Below, piece by piece: positions 1-7,921 of a DNA stretch of 64,000 nucleotides (position 1 is the stretch's first letter; each line of letters begins with the position of its first letter). Source of the stretch: an uncultured Luteimonas sp. (GTDB taxonomy: Bacteria; Pseudomonadota; Gammaproteobacteria; Xanthomonadales; Xanthomonadaceae). The notes beneath the pieces are model-generated. The model was not told the DNA's origin. It saw only the letters and a list, made by a program, of their open reading frames with translations, and did not search any database. The stretch is taken from NCBI GenBank assembly GCA_934541015.1, contig CAKTDC010000001.1, positions 62,001 through 126,000 on the forward strand, given 5' to 3'. Made by a program: the position numbers and the translations under genes.

Positions 1-2
1 GC

Positions 3-515
3 ACGGTGATCGAGGAGCTGGAGGAGATCAACGAGCGCCTGGCGATGGACGGCTACTCGGGCGATCCCGCGCCGGACATGGTCGAAGAGCCCAGCGGCGA
101 CGAGAAGCTGGACAAGGAAAAGCCGACCAGCATCGATGTCGCGATCGACAAGCTGTGCCCCGAGGGAGCCAACAACATGCTCGGGCAGCAGCAGCAGATG
201 CTGTGCCGGGAGATGGTGCACACCGAGCTGGCCCAGTACCGTTTCTCGATGCGCATGTTCGAGCGCGCCAAGGAGAACTACGACCGCCTCAAGGACATCC
301 AGGAGCGCCGCGATGCCCTGGAGGAGGATGACTACGCCAACCTGCAGTACAACACCAATGAACTGCTGGCGCTGACCGCGCTGATGGACAACGATCGCGA
401 TCGCTACCGCACCTACATGAGTGCCTACGAAGCGCGCGTGGCGCACATCGAGAACGCACGCGCCTCGCTCACCCGCAACGCGCTCAAGGGCACCGGCGGC
501 CTGCCGTCGCTGTGA
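3..515 (+). CDS. VirB5-like T4SS minor pilus protein, 3' part only
   Basis: The reading frame is open to the left edge, so the true start lies outside the window. The 170 or so visible residues are hydrophilic and strongly helical, with long Glu/Arg-rich stretches (for example FERAKENYDRLKDIQERR) and no membrane segment. VirB5 proteins are alpha-helical minor pilins at the tip of the T-pilus, usually encoded directly before virB6; the next gene, 35 bp downstream, is a virB6. The call therefore rests on fold type and position more than on a signature motif. It could also be an uncharacterised T4SS accessory protein. The missing N-terminus should carry a signal peptide if the call is right. Confidence 0.55.
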   Translation, partial: TVIEELEEINERLAMDGYSGDPAPDMVEEPSGDEKLDKEKPTSIDVAIDKLCPEGANNMLGQQQQMLCREMVHTELAQYRFSMRMFERAKENYDRLKDIQERRDALEEDDYANLQYNTNELLALTALMDNDRDRYRTYMSAYEARVAHIENARASLTRNALKGTGGLPSL

Positions 516-550
516 CCACGGACTGATCGAAGGAACAGGGGAGCCTTGCC

Positions 551-1603
551 ATGCCTGACTTGAGCGGATTCGCGCAATGGGCGTTCTTCACGCTGATTTT
601 CGAGTTCGTCAATGGCGAGATCGAAGCCTTCCAGACCGGGTTGCTCGACCGCGGGACGCAATGGGTCAGCGGCATGGCGTTCGTCCTGTGCACGTTCTGG
701 GTGCTGATGCAGGGTTTCATGATCGTCACCGGGCGCAGCCGTGAATCGCTGATGGGCCTGGTGGTGGGCTCGCTGCGGGCGTTCCTCGTGGTGTCGGCGG
801 CGACAGCCATGGCCTTTGCAGGCACCGACATCACGCGCTTCCTGACCGATGATCTGCCCGAGGAGATCCACATGGTGGTCACGGGCAACGACGATCCGGT
901 AGAGGAATCCATCGATGAGAACCTCAGGACGATGGGTCTGATTTTCGCGCTGGTGGACGCGCTCCCTGTCGGTGGAGGAAAGAACAACTCGGCCCCCAGC
1001 AACGACAGGGATCAGAAGGATGTACGCATGCTGACCGGAATCGGCATTGCCGGGCCGTCGGTGATCGGGGGCGCGATGCTGCTGCTCTACAAGATCGCAC
1101 TGGTGCTGTTCGTGGGCTTCGGCCCGATCTTCATCCTGTGCCTGCTGTTCGATCAGACCAAGGAACTGTTCAAACGCTGGCTGCTGTACGGAATCGGGAC
1201 CATGTTCGCGATGGCGGTACTGGCGTTCATGGTCTCGGTGGCGACCAAGCTGGTGGCGATCGCCTCGGCCATGCTGCTGGCGACGTACATGACGATCGGC
1301 AACCTCGGCGTGGATGCGGGCGGACTGAACGCGGCGGCGATGCAGCAGGGGGGTATCGGCCTGCTGATGTCGGTGCTCATGGTGATGTCCCCGCCGATGG
1401 CGGCGATGTTCTTCAACGGAACCCTGGGACAGTTCGTGGCCAACTCGAGCTTCGGCAACGTGGGCCGCAACAGCACTGGCCAGGTGTCCGATTTCAAACA
1501 GGATATGTACCGACCCCCGCGGACCGGAGGGGCTCAAGTGACGCCGCCTGCTTCCGCGCCCGGAGCACCATATGGTGGTTCTTATCAGGGGACGACGCGT
1601 TGA
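551..1603 (+). CDS. virB6: VirB6/TrbL-type T4SS inner-membrane protein
   Basis: A 350-residue polytopic inner-membrane protein. Hydrophobic segments lie near residues 35-60, 70-90, 165-200, 210-250 and 265-295. The stretch from LLLYKIALVLFVGFGPIFI through the following WLLYGIGTMFAMAVL segment is the VirB6/TrbL core. VirB6 forms part of the inner-membrane platform that passes substrate to the VirB2/VirB5 pilus. The start is the ATG after an AGGGGAG Shine-Dalgarno-like stretch. The soluble C-terminal tail is rich in Pro, Gly and Thr. In Xanthomonadales bacterial-killing T4SS loci, virB6 is often followed by an immunity/effector pair, which matches the genes that follow here. Confidence 0.85.
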   Translation: MPDLSGFAQWAFFTLIFEFVNGEIEAFQTGLLDRGTQWVSGMAFVLCTFWVLMQGFMIVTGRSRESLMGLVVGSLRAFLVVSAATAMAFAGTDITRFLTDDLPEEIHMVVTGNDDPVEESIDENLRTMGLIFALVDALPVGGGKNNSAPSNDRDQKDVRMLTGIGIAGPSVIGGAMLLLYKIALVLFVGFGPIFILCLLFDQTKELFKRWLLYGIGTMFAMAVLAFMVSVATKLVAIASAMLLATYMTIGNLGVDAGGLNAAAMQQGGIGLLMSVLMVMSPPMAAMFFNGTLGQFVANSSFGNVGRNSTGQVSDFKQDMYRPPRTGGAQVTPPASAPGAPYGGSYQGTTR

Positions 1604-1925
1604 GTGCGGGCGAGGTCTGCGGCACAGATCCGGGGTCGATGAAGAGCCAGGCGGAGACTTGAATCGTGAGGGGACCGGTATTGCTTGCGCCGCGTTTTTC
1701 CTTGCATTCCGGAGGGGCACGACAAGGATGTAGTGGCACAAACTGCCGGATCCTGTGCCAAGGCTGCAGGTTTCCCGTGTTTGCCCGCCAGGGGAGCATG
1801 AGGCAGCTGTCATTTCGGGCGCAGCGGTAAGTCCCGGAAAACCAGCAGCGGGGATTTTTCGCTGCGTTTTGAAAGGCAAGCGAAAGTTCCCGGATTTTGC
1901 AGCTGATGATTACAGGTCCCACGGC
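1604..1925. other. Intergenic stretch without a recognisable gene
   Basis: 322 bp between virB6 and the lipoprotein gene. Open frames here have no start with a ribosome-binding site and no recognisable protein character. No strong terminator or repeat was found. It probably holds the promoter of the lipoprotein-lipase pair, but no confident -35/-10 could be picked. Confidence 0.5.
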
Positions 1926-2585
1926 ATGTTCTTCCTGCGATCCAGGCATCCCCTCCAATCGGCCCTCGCCATCATGCTGGGTGCAACGATGATGGCCCTG
2001 ACCGCCTGCACCCAGCCGATGAGCCAGCCCAAGCCCGAGTACCGGCAGAACCCGAGTCCGCAGCAGGCCTACCGCCTGACGGTGACGATCCGGGACGCAC
2101 CGGGGCCGTTCGCGAAGGTGATCGGATTCACCCAGTACGACGTGGTGAACCGCGAGTGCCTGCCGCCGCCGAAGGACAATCCCGGGGGATACACGTCTCC
2201 GGTGCCCACGCGGTCACCGCAGTTCGCGCTGGAGCAGGTGTCGGAAAGCGAGTACACCGGCATCGTGTATACGGACGGGATGATCGACGAGGACTATCAT
2301 GGCCGTGGCGTGTGCCGGTGGCGACTGCAGAATGTCCAGGTGCAGCTGAAGGCGACGGAGGCCGGCAGCGACACCCTGTTCATGGCCGACCTGTATGGCG
2401 AAGAGCTGCTGACGGGGCAGCCGAAGACGATCCATTACTGGAAAGGAAGTTATCCGGGCGACCCGACCTCGTCCATTGTGGATTTCCCGGATTCGGGTCA
2501 GACAGACCGCTCCAGGATGTCCTCGAGTCTTTCGGATGATGATGTGTTCCAAATCACCCTGTCTGCACGGCAGGAGGCACCATGA
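1926..2585 (+). CDS. Lipoprotein, candidate immunity protein for the adjacent lipase
   Basis: 219 residues starting MFFLRSRHPL, with a hydrophobic signal and the lipobox LTAC, so a lipid-anchored periplasmic protein after cleavage before Cys-28. The mature part is beta-rich, with a conserved-looking core (RLTVTIRDAPGPFAKVIGF, then CLPPPKDNPGG, then EDYHGRGVCRW). I recognise this as a lipoprotein family that recurs in Xanthomonadales beside lipase-like toxins. Its stop overlaps the lipase ATG (ATGA), so the two are translationally coupled. A membrane-anchored periplasmic partner of a phospholipase-type toxin fits an immunity role; this is inferred from arrangement. An ATG at 1974 is a possible alternative start but would shorten the signal. 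Confidence 0.7.
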   Translation: MFFLRSRHPLQSALAIMLGATMMALTACTQPMSQPKPEYRQNPSPQQAYRLTVTIRDAPGPFAKVIGFTQYDVVNRECLPPPKDNPGGYTSPVPTRSPQFALEQVSESEYTGIVYTDGMIDEDYHGRGVCRWRLQNVQVQLKATEAGSDTLFMADLYGEELLTGQPKTIHYWKGSYPGDPTSSIVDFPDSGQTDRSRMSSSLSDDDVFQITLSARQEAP

Positions 2586-3937
2586 ACCTGGCCTCCCAGC
2601 AATATGCCGATCTTGCCGACCACAGCTACGATCGTGACGGGAACATGGCGGAGCTGGCCAGGGCCAAGGAGGTCGTCGAGATCAATGGCTCGCGTTACAA
2701 GGTGCTGGAGTTCTTTGACAATCCTAAATCGGGCTACCAGGGCACGATCTACCAGCACGTGGAAAGCGGTGCAGTCGTGGTGGCGCATCGCGGAACCGAG
2801 TTCGACCGGGAGGCGTTGAAGGATGGATTGATCGCCGACGGCGGCATGGTCTTCAATCGGGCCAACAGCCAGACCGATGATGCAGTTGCGCTCACGCGAC
2901 AGGCGATGGAGCACGCAGGCAGTTCGCGGAACGTGATGACATATGGTCGACCGTCAGAAGTCACCGTCACCGGCCACTCCCTGGGCGGAACCCTGGCGCA
3001 GATCACCGCCCACCATTTCGACCTGCGTGGTGAGACGTTCAATCCCTATGGTGCGGTGAGTCTCGACCGGCGCATCCCCGAGGGTGGGGAGCGCGTGGTC
3101 AACCACGTGATGGCGGTGGACGCGGTCAGCGCAGCCAGTCCGCACTATGGGCAGGTGCGTCCGTACGCGACACCCGAAGAGGTGGCCACGCTCCGGCGGG
3201 CCGGGTACCACGACAGCATCGTGATCGATGTCCTGCGCCCGAACCTGCCGGTGAGCGCGTCGGTGATGTCCGGTGGCTCGCACAGCATGCACAATTTCCT
3301 GCCCGTGGACGGAAACGGGCGGCCGGACGTGTCGGTGCTGGCGGACCCGGCCGCGCAGCGGCGCGCCGGGGAACACCAGCGGATGATCTTGCAGTACCGC
3401 CAGGATGTGGAGTCCATCCGCAGTGGCGTCACGACGGCTTCCCGCGGTCCCGCGGGGCTGGCGGCGGATGCCGTTGACTGGCTGAAGGGTCCGCTCGAGG
3501 CGGGGGAGCCTGCAGCGCGGGAGGCGCGCGAGCGGGCCGGGCGCGAGGCGCAGCAGCCCCGCGCCCGCCCCGCGGAGCCGTCTTCGCCGCACACGCTGCT
3601 GGACGACATCAGACGGGACACCGACAGGAGCGTTCACCGCATGCTGTACGGCGAAGATCCCGTGCAGCCTCCTCTCGGCCGCCACGCGGCCGCGGCGCCG
3701 GAACCGGAAGCCGGTCTGCGTGGACCGGCTGCGGGGGCGGATTCGAAGTCCGATGCCGTTGCCCGGTTGCTGGAGGCGGCCAGGTCGGGCGATCCGGATG
3801 CGGTACGGGGCGCCACCCGGTCGCTCGCGACGCACTGGTCCTGGCAGGAGCAGATGGCAAGGCATGCGCCCTCCCATGAGGGCGGGGTGCTGCCGCTGGC
3901 CAGCGAGCAGGCAGGGCTTCAGGAGGCAGCGCGCTGA
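2582..3937 (+). CDS. Class-3 lipase-like alpha/beta hydrolase, candidate T4SS effector
   Basis: 451 residues without a signal peptide. Residues 1-260 form a Lipase_3-type hydrolase: the nucleophile elbow GHSLGG puts the catalytic serine at residue 133, and plausible partners are Asp180 (AVDAV) and His237 (SMHNF). Such enzymes hydrolyse ester lipids, and secreted versions attack phospholipids of competitors. Residues 300-451 are a Pro/Ala/Arg-rich linker plus a helical tail (LLEAARSGDPDAVRGATRS) that I do not recognise. The lack of a Sec signal together with a coupled lipoprotein suggests direct cell-to-cell export. The usual C-terminal XVIPCD signal of Xanthomonadales T4SS effectors is not evident. 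Enzyme class is well supported; the effector role is inferred. Confidence 0.75.
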   Translation: MNLASQQYADLADHSYDRDGNMAELARAKEVVEINGSRYKVLEFFDNPKSGYQGTIYQHVESGAVVVAHRGTEFDREALKDGLIADGGMVFNRANSQTDDAVALTRQAMEHAGSSRNVMTYGRPSEVTVTGHSLGGTLAQITAHHFDLRGETFNPYGAVSLDRRIPEGGERVVNHVMAVDAVSAASPHYGQVRPYATPEEVATLRRAGYHDSIVIDVLRPNLPVSASVMSGGSHSMHNFLPVDGNGRPDVSVLADPAAQRRAGEHQRMILQYRQDVESIRSGVTTASRGPAGLAADAVDWLKGPLEAGEPAAREARERAGREAQQPRARPAEPSSPHTLLDDIRRDTDRSVHRMLYGEDPVQPPLGRHAAAAPEPEAGLRGPAAGADSKSDAVARLLEAARSGDPDAVRGATRSLATHWSWQEQMARHAPSHEGGVLPLASEQAGLQEAAR

Positions 3938-4111
3938 TGGACATGCCCATGAGCGTTCGGCGTCCGGCTCCTGCGCAGGTGCGCAGTGGGCGCAGCGGCT
4001 TCACGGATGTTGAATGGAGCCGGACCAATACTGCGGTCACGATCGACTGCGCCGGTTGGAACAGTCCCGCTTCCGCGGGACGCGGCGGGCAGGGACGGGG
4101 AGTAGGCGAAG

Positions 4112-4660
4112 ATGGATGATTCGAAGCTGGTTTCGAAGCGGCAGGGTCCTTGGGTAGCGGCGCTATCGATCCTGCTGTGTCTTTTCACGGCCGCGTGCAG
4201 CGAGTCCATGAACGAGACGGAAGGTGCAGAGGCGCAGGCCGATCAGCCTGCCCGGCAGTCGCTGGTCGAGCCGGCGCCGGCGCCGGTGGATGCCGGGGCG
4301 GCGGCGGGGATCGAAACGCAGTTGCGCAAGGGCATGGCCTACGGTTCCTTCCGCGGGCTGGTGCTCGGCGCGGGCTGGGAGCCGGTGGTCCATCCCGGAT
4401 GCAGGGCCAACGTGGTCGGCGCGGATGCCGAGGCGTTCTGCGCCGCCAATCCCGGTCTTGTGAACTGCCGGATCTGCGACGAGCTGCCCGAACTGCAGTC
4501 GTGCAGCAACGATGCCCGCTGCCTGGTGCGGTTCCGCCACGGCGACGGTCGCGAGCTGGAGGCACGGGCCTACGGGGAAGTGGAGTACTGGAGCGAGACC
4601 GGGGATGACGCCGGCCTGCAGGTCACCGACTGGGAGTTCATGCAGCCGGCGCAGCAGTGA
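4112..4660 (+). CDS. Lipoprotein, candidate muramidase inhibitor
   Basis: 182 residues. The N-terminal hydrophobic segment ends in the lipobox LFTAAC, giving a lipid-anchored periplasmic protein. It is followed by an acidic, Ala/Pro-rich linker (about residues 30-65). The C-terminal domain holds six cysteines (within CRAN, FCAAN, NCRICDE, SCSND, RCLV), probably disulphide-bonded in the periplasm. It lies 226 bp upstream of the muramidase gene on the same strand. Small Cys-rich envelope proteins with the KGMAYGSFRGLVLGAGW type of motif occur beside toxin genes in Xanthomonadales. I propose an immunity role against the neighbouring cell-wall hydrolase; no experimentally defined family was recognised. 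A GGGGAG stretch about 10 nt upstream supports the start. Confidence 0.6.
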   Translation: MDDSKLVSKRQGPWVAALSILLCLFTAACSESMNETEGAEAQADQPARQSLVEPAPAPVDAGAAAGIETQLRKGMAYGSFRGLVLGAGWEPVVHPGCRANVVGADAEAFCAANPGLVNCRICDELPELQSCSNDARCLVRFRHGDGRELEARAYGEVEYWSETGDDAGLQVTDWEFMQPAQQ

Positions 4661-4886
4661 ACGTTTTGCCTCCTCCGGCCGCCCGCTTGCGTGGGCAGCC
4701 GCGGGAGAGCCGGCGGCTTCCGCCGGCACCCCGGCGCAATGACGCGCCGGTTGCGGACAGGTTGGCAAGGGCCTGTCCGTGGAGCGCAGTACCGGGTTTC
4801 CGGCCTGCCGTGTCCGATGGACGACTTAGGGACGAGACGCATCGGGTCACCCATCCGTCCACCTTGACACGAAATGGAGTTTCACC
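4661..4886. other. Intergenic region upstream of the muramidase gene
   Basis: 226 bp with no gene-like frame. A ribosome-binding-like purine tract lies just before the ATG at 4887. The distance suggests the muramidase has its own promoter, but none could be assigned with confidence. Confidence 0.4.
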
Positions 4887-6248
4887 ATGAGCAATCCGAT
4901 CTACGACCTGATGTACCGCGGGGAATCCGGCGCCGCCGGATACAACGCCTACAACCGTGGCACCTATACCGATGCCAGCGGCCGGGAACGCATCCGTCCC
5001 GGCGACCCGCCGATGGATTTTTCCGCGTTCACGCTCGGCGAAATCCAGGACCTGCAGGACCTGCCCCGCCGCGATCCGGACCGCGTGTTCGCGATCGGCA
5101 AGTACCAGATCATCCCCTCGACCATGGATGCGGCGGTGGCGCGGCTGGGGCTCGACCGCAGCGAGCCGTTCACGCCCGAACTGCAGGACCGCATCTTCAC
5201 CGACTACCTGCTCAAGGAAAAGCAGCCGGCGGTGCGCGACTACATCATGGGCGTGGAAGGCGTGACCCTCGCGCAGGCGCAGCACGGGCTCGCCAGGGAA
5301 TGGGCCAGCTTCGGCGACCCCTACAGCGAAGGCCGCAGCTATTACGGCGGCGCCAACCGTGCCCACATCAGCCTGGAGCAGAGTGCCGATGCGCTGGGGC
5401 AGATGCGTGCCGGCTACGCGGCGGCCATCGCCGAAGGCATGTCGCCGGACGACGCATGGCGCGCCGCGACCGCGGTCGATCCGGCCCAGCACACGCAATC
5501 GGCCGCGCCGCGCGGTGCGCCCGCCGATGCGATGGCCGACGGCCTGCTGCGCCGCGACGAGAAGGGCGAGGCGATCCGCACGCTGCAGGGCAATCTCGGG
5601 GCCCTGGGCTTTCTCGGCCTCGACGGCAGGCCGCTGGCGCAGGACGGCGACTTCGGAGCCAACACCGAACATGCGGTGCGGGCTTTCCAGCAGGCCCAGG
5701 GCCTGACTGTCGACGGCATTGCCGGCCCGCGGACGCTGGAAGCGATCGAGCGGCAGCTGCCGCGCGAACAGGACACGCAGATCGATGCAGCGGCCCAGGG
5801 CGGCCTGCTGCGCCGCGACGGGAAGGGCGAGGCGATCCGAACGCTGCAGGGCAATCTCGGGGCCCTGGGCTTTCCCGGCCTCGACGGCAGGCCGCTGGCG
5901 CAGGACGGCGACTTCGGAGCCAACACCGAACACGCGGTGCGGGCGTTCCAGCAGGCCCAGGGCCTGACTGTCGACGGCATTGCCGGCCCGCGGACGCTGG
6001 AGGCGATCGAACGGCAGCTGCCGCGCGCGCAGGAGGCGGACATCGGCGCTGGCATCCGCGGGGCCCTGGGCGGTCTGCTGGACGCGGCCAGGACCGGTGC
6101 CGACGCCGTCCGCGAAGCGGCCGAGCGCATCCGCGAGTCTTCGCCGCTGGGCGAGCGCTGGCGGCAGCAGATGGATGAGGCGACGCGCCAGGCCTCCGCG
6201 CCTGTCGTGGGGCAGGAGCAGTGCAGGAGCGACGGCGAGGGACGCTGA
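4887..6248 (+). CDS. Muramidase with two peptidoglycan-binding domains, candidate effector
   Basis: 453 residues, no signal peptide. Residues 1-180 look like a lysozyme/transglycosylase fold. Glu13 in RGESGAAGYNAYNRG is the likely catalytic acid, and FAIGKYQIIPSTM is the familiar second motif. Two PG_binding_1 domains follow, at about residues 219-291 and 306-378. They are almost identical to each other, with a 261-bp repeat at the DNA level. The last 75 residues are helical and unassigned, with no evident XVIPCD. Product: a cell-wall hydrolase cleaving glycan strands. Position next to a T4SS tail, absence of a Sec signal and two flanking exported small proteins suggest an antibacterial effector. 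A phage-type lysin is the main alternative, but no phage genes are nearby. Confidence 0.75.
   Translation: MSNPIYDLMYRGESGAAGYNAYNRGTYTDASGRERIRPGDPPMDFSAFTLGEIQDLQDLPRRDPDRVFAIGKYQIIPSTMDAAVARLGLDRSEPFTPELQDRIFTDYLLKEKQPAVRDYIMGVEGVTLAQAQHGLAREWASFGDPYSEGRSYYGGANRAHISLEQSADALGQMRAGYAAAIAEGMSPDDAWRAATAVDPAQHTQSAAPRGAPADAMADGLLRRDEKGEAIRTLQGNLGALGFLGLDGRPLAQDGDFGANTEHAVRAFQQAQGLTVDGIAGPRTLEAIERQLPREQDTQIDAAAQGGLLRRDGKGEAIRTLQGNLGALGFPGLDGRPLAQDGDFGANTEHAVRAFQQAQGLTVDGIAGPRTLEAIERQLPRAQEADIGAGIRGALGGLLDAARTGADAVREAAERIRESSPLGERWRQQMDEATRQASAPVVGQEQCRSDGEGR
5541..6018 (+). repeat. Internal 261-bp-period duplication of the PG-binding domain
   Basis: Two copies of the peptidoglycan-binding segment start at 5541 and 5802. 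Over about 220 bp I count only some seven to nine differences, mostly synonymous. The domain pair therefore arose by a recent in-frame tandem duplication or is kept uniform by gene conversion. Confidence 0.85.
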
Positions 6249-6461
6249 TCGCAGGTGTTTTCCCGATCCGCTGCATCCATCGAGGCTGCAGCGGGCCGGG
6301 GAAGATGGGGCCGGAGTACCGCCGGCGCAGGTGGTCGGGAAGACGCCTGTGGCGAGCGGGTTCCGGGTGATGGCGGGGCCGCCGGGGGAATCCGGTGGCG
6401 GTCCTGTCGAGTCTGTGGAACCGCGGCGGTGATGCCGCGGTATTCACCGGGAGAATCCGTG

Positions 6462-6818
6462 ATGAGGCATCGAATCAAGTTCGGTCTGTTGCTCGTCAGC
6501 CTGCTGGCTTTCGACCTGGGCGCGCAGTCGTCCGGGTATTACGAACAGCTGCAGTATCGCGCCAACGATCCCTTCCTGTTCTGCACCCAGGGGCAGGACC
6601 TGCGGATCAATCCGGAGCCATGCTGGAAGCCGCTGCCGCCCTATACCGGCAACTACATGATGATGCCGTACTGCAATCCGCCGAACCCGGAAGGCAAGCC
6701 GTGGACCGCGGATGACACGCGCTCGCTGCAGCAGTACCTGAGCGCCTGTCCGCACGCCGAGCAGTCCGGCAGCTGGCAGGGCGAGGGACAGCCGGACAAG
6801 ACGCCGTTCGTGCACTGA
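6462..6818 (+). CDS. Small exported protein, possible second immunity or periplasmic partner
   Basis: 118 residues. MRHRIKFGLLLVSLLAFDLGAQ is a signal peptide with probable cleavage after GAQ. The mature protein of about 97 residues is rich in Pro, Tyr and Gln and has four cysteines (FCTQ, PCWK, YCNPP, ACPHA), as expected of a disulphide-bonded periplasmic protein. The ATG at 6462 is preceded by GGGAGAATCCGTG. It lies 213 bp downstream of the muramidase on the same strand. I do not recognise a family. Position and export suggest a periplasmic antidote or an accessory to the muramidase; this is inference only. Confidence 0.5.
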   Translation: MRHRIKFGLLLVSLLAFDLGAQSSGYYEQLQYRANDPFLFCTQGQDLRINPEPCWKPLPPYTGNYMMMPYCNPPNPEGKPWTADDTRSLQQYLSACPHAEQSGSWQGEGQPDKTPFVH

Positions 6819-6985
6819 CGGCAGGGCCGGCGACGGCGGCTTTGCCCGAGGTGGCCAGCGTTCCCTGATCGACGCCATGCCTGGCGTGGCGTCGTCACGC
6901 CCGCGCCGCGGTGGTGCCCGCGGATTGTGGTGCCACGCCCGCACCGGACGGACATCGGCATGCGCCAGGCATGCCGGGTCCGCAA

Positions 6986-7061
6986 GGGAACCTCTGAACA
7001 ACTACCGTCATCCCCGCGAAGGCGGGAATGACGATCAAAAGCGAATTGTTCAGAGGTTCCC
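6986..7061. repeat. 76-bp palindromic element with nested inverted repeats
   Basis: Outer arms GGGAACCTCTGAACAA (6986-7001) and TTGTTCAGAGGTTCCC (7046-7061) are a perfect 16-bp inverted repeat. Inside is a second stem, CGTCATCCCCGC / GCGGGAATGACG (7006-7017 and 7022-7033), with one mismatch. The size and nested symmetry resemble REP/MITE-type intergenic elements common in Xanthomonadales. It sits between convergent genes, where it could also act as a bidirectional terminator. Confidence 0.8.
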
Positions 7062-7069
7062 AGGGCGGT

Positions 7070-7867
7070 TCAGCCCAGAGTCCTGTCGAGCAGCCGCGCC
7101 AGATTGTCCCCGGCCTGCCGGATCGCCTCCTCGGCGATGGGGCGATGGCGTTCGATGTAGTCCTCGCCGATGCGCGCGGATGCCGGATACACGCCGGGGC
7201 GGGTGACGATCCTGCAGGCCCGCTCGGCCCAGCGCTCCGGCGACAGCGAGGCGTCCGCCGCCTGCGATCGGCGCGGGCGTTCGCCGCGCAGGCGCAGGTA
7301 GTACGCGTCCTCGCTGTGGGCGTTGAGCAGGGTGCTGTCCCACAGCGCGTGCAGGTTGCTGCCGCGGCCGCGGTAGTTGACCTGGACGGTGTTTCCGCCG
7401 CGGTCGCGCGCGTAGCCGGCATGCATGGGCTGGTGCACGTCGCCGACCAGGTGGACGACGAACTTCAGCGCCTGCAGGCGTTCGCGGTCGCTGCGCGTGC
7501 GGTCGGCCAGGATCGCCGACTGCGCGCGGATCGCTTCGACGATGCAGTCGCCGCCGGGGCAGGCGCGCGCGGCGTCGTAGCGGCAGTCGTGTTCGCCGAT
7601 GTTGACGAAGTGCCACCTGGCCGAGCGGCGGCCGAGGTCGGGGTCGTTCTGGCGCAGCTCGTCGGCCCAGTTGGCGATGTCGGCCAGCGACTCCTGGCGT
7701 TCGACCGCCAGCAGGCGCAGGACTTCGCTGCGGGCATCGGGCGACAGTCGGGCTTCGGCCAGCCGCGCCACGAGGCGATGGCCCTTGGGGCCCCAGGCCT
7801 GGGCGGGCGAGGGCGCGAGCGTGGCCGCGATCGCGAGCAGTGCGGTGACGACGAGGGGGCGGATCAT
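7070..7867 (-). CDS. S1/P1-type nuclease, secreted
   Basis: 265 residues from the ATG at 7867. A Sec signal ends in PSPAQA, after which the mature protein begins WGPKGH. That N-terminal Trp is a zinc ligand in the S1/P1 nuclease and phospholipase C superfamily. Further metal-binding motifs are WHFVNIGEHDC and HLVGDVHQPMHAG, so the three-zinc centre appears intact. Such enzymes degrade single-stranded DNA or RNA and 3'-nucleotides in the periplasm or medium, giving nucleosides and phosphate. An ATG seven codons upstream would also work, but MIRPLVV makes the better signal peptide. Convergent with the T4SS arm and separated from it by the palindromic element. Confidence 0.88.
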   Translation of the reverse strand: MIRPLVVTALLAIAATLAPSPAQAWGPKGHRLVARLAEARLSPDARSEVLRLLAVERQESLADIANWADELRQNDPDLGRRSARWHFVNIGEHDCRYDAARACPGGDCIVEAIRAQSAILADRTRSDRERLQALKFVVHLVGDVHQPMHAGYARDRGGNTVQVNYRGRGSNLHALWDSTLLNAHSEDAYYLRLRGERPRRSQAADASLSPERWAERACRIVTRPGVYPASARIGEDYIERHRPIAEEAIRQAGDNLARLLDRTLG

Positions 7868-7921
7868 GCCGGCCACTGTAACCGACATGATCCGCGATGC
7901 CGCGTCAGCGCGGCTGCCCGG

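Noticed and set aside
3937..4119. 60-codon frame starting on the lipase stop codon
   Set aside because: No recognisable character and no ribosome-binding site. Arg/Gly-rich composition is typical of chance frames in GC-rich DNA.
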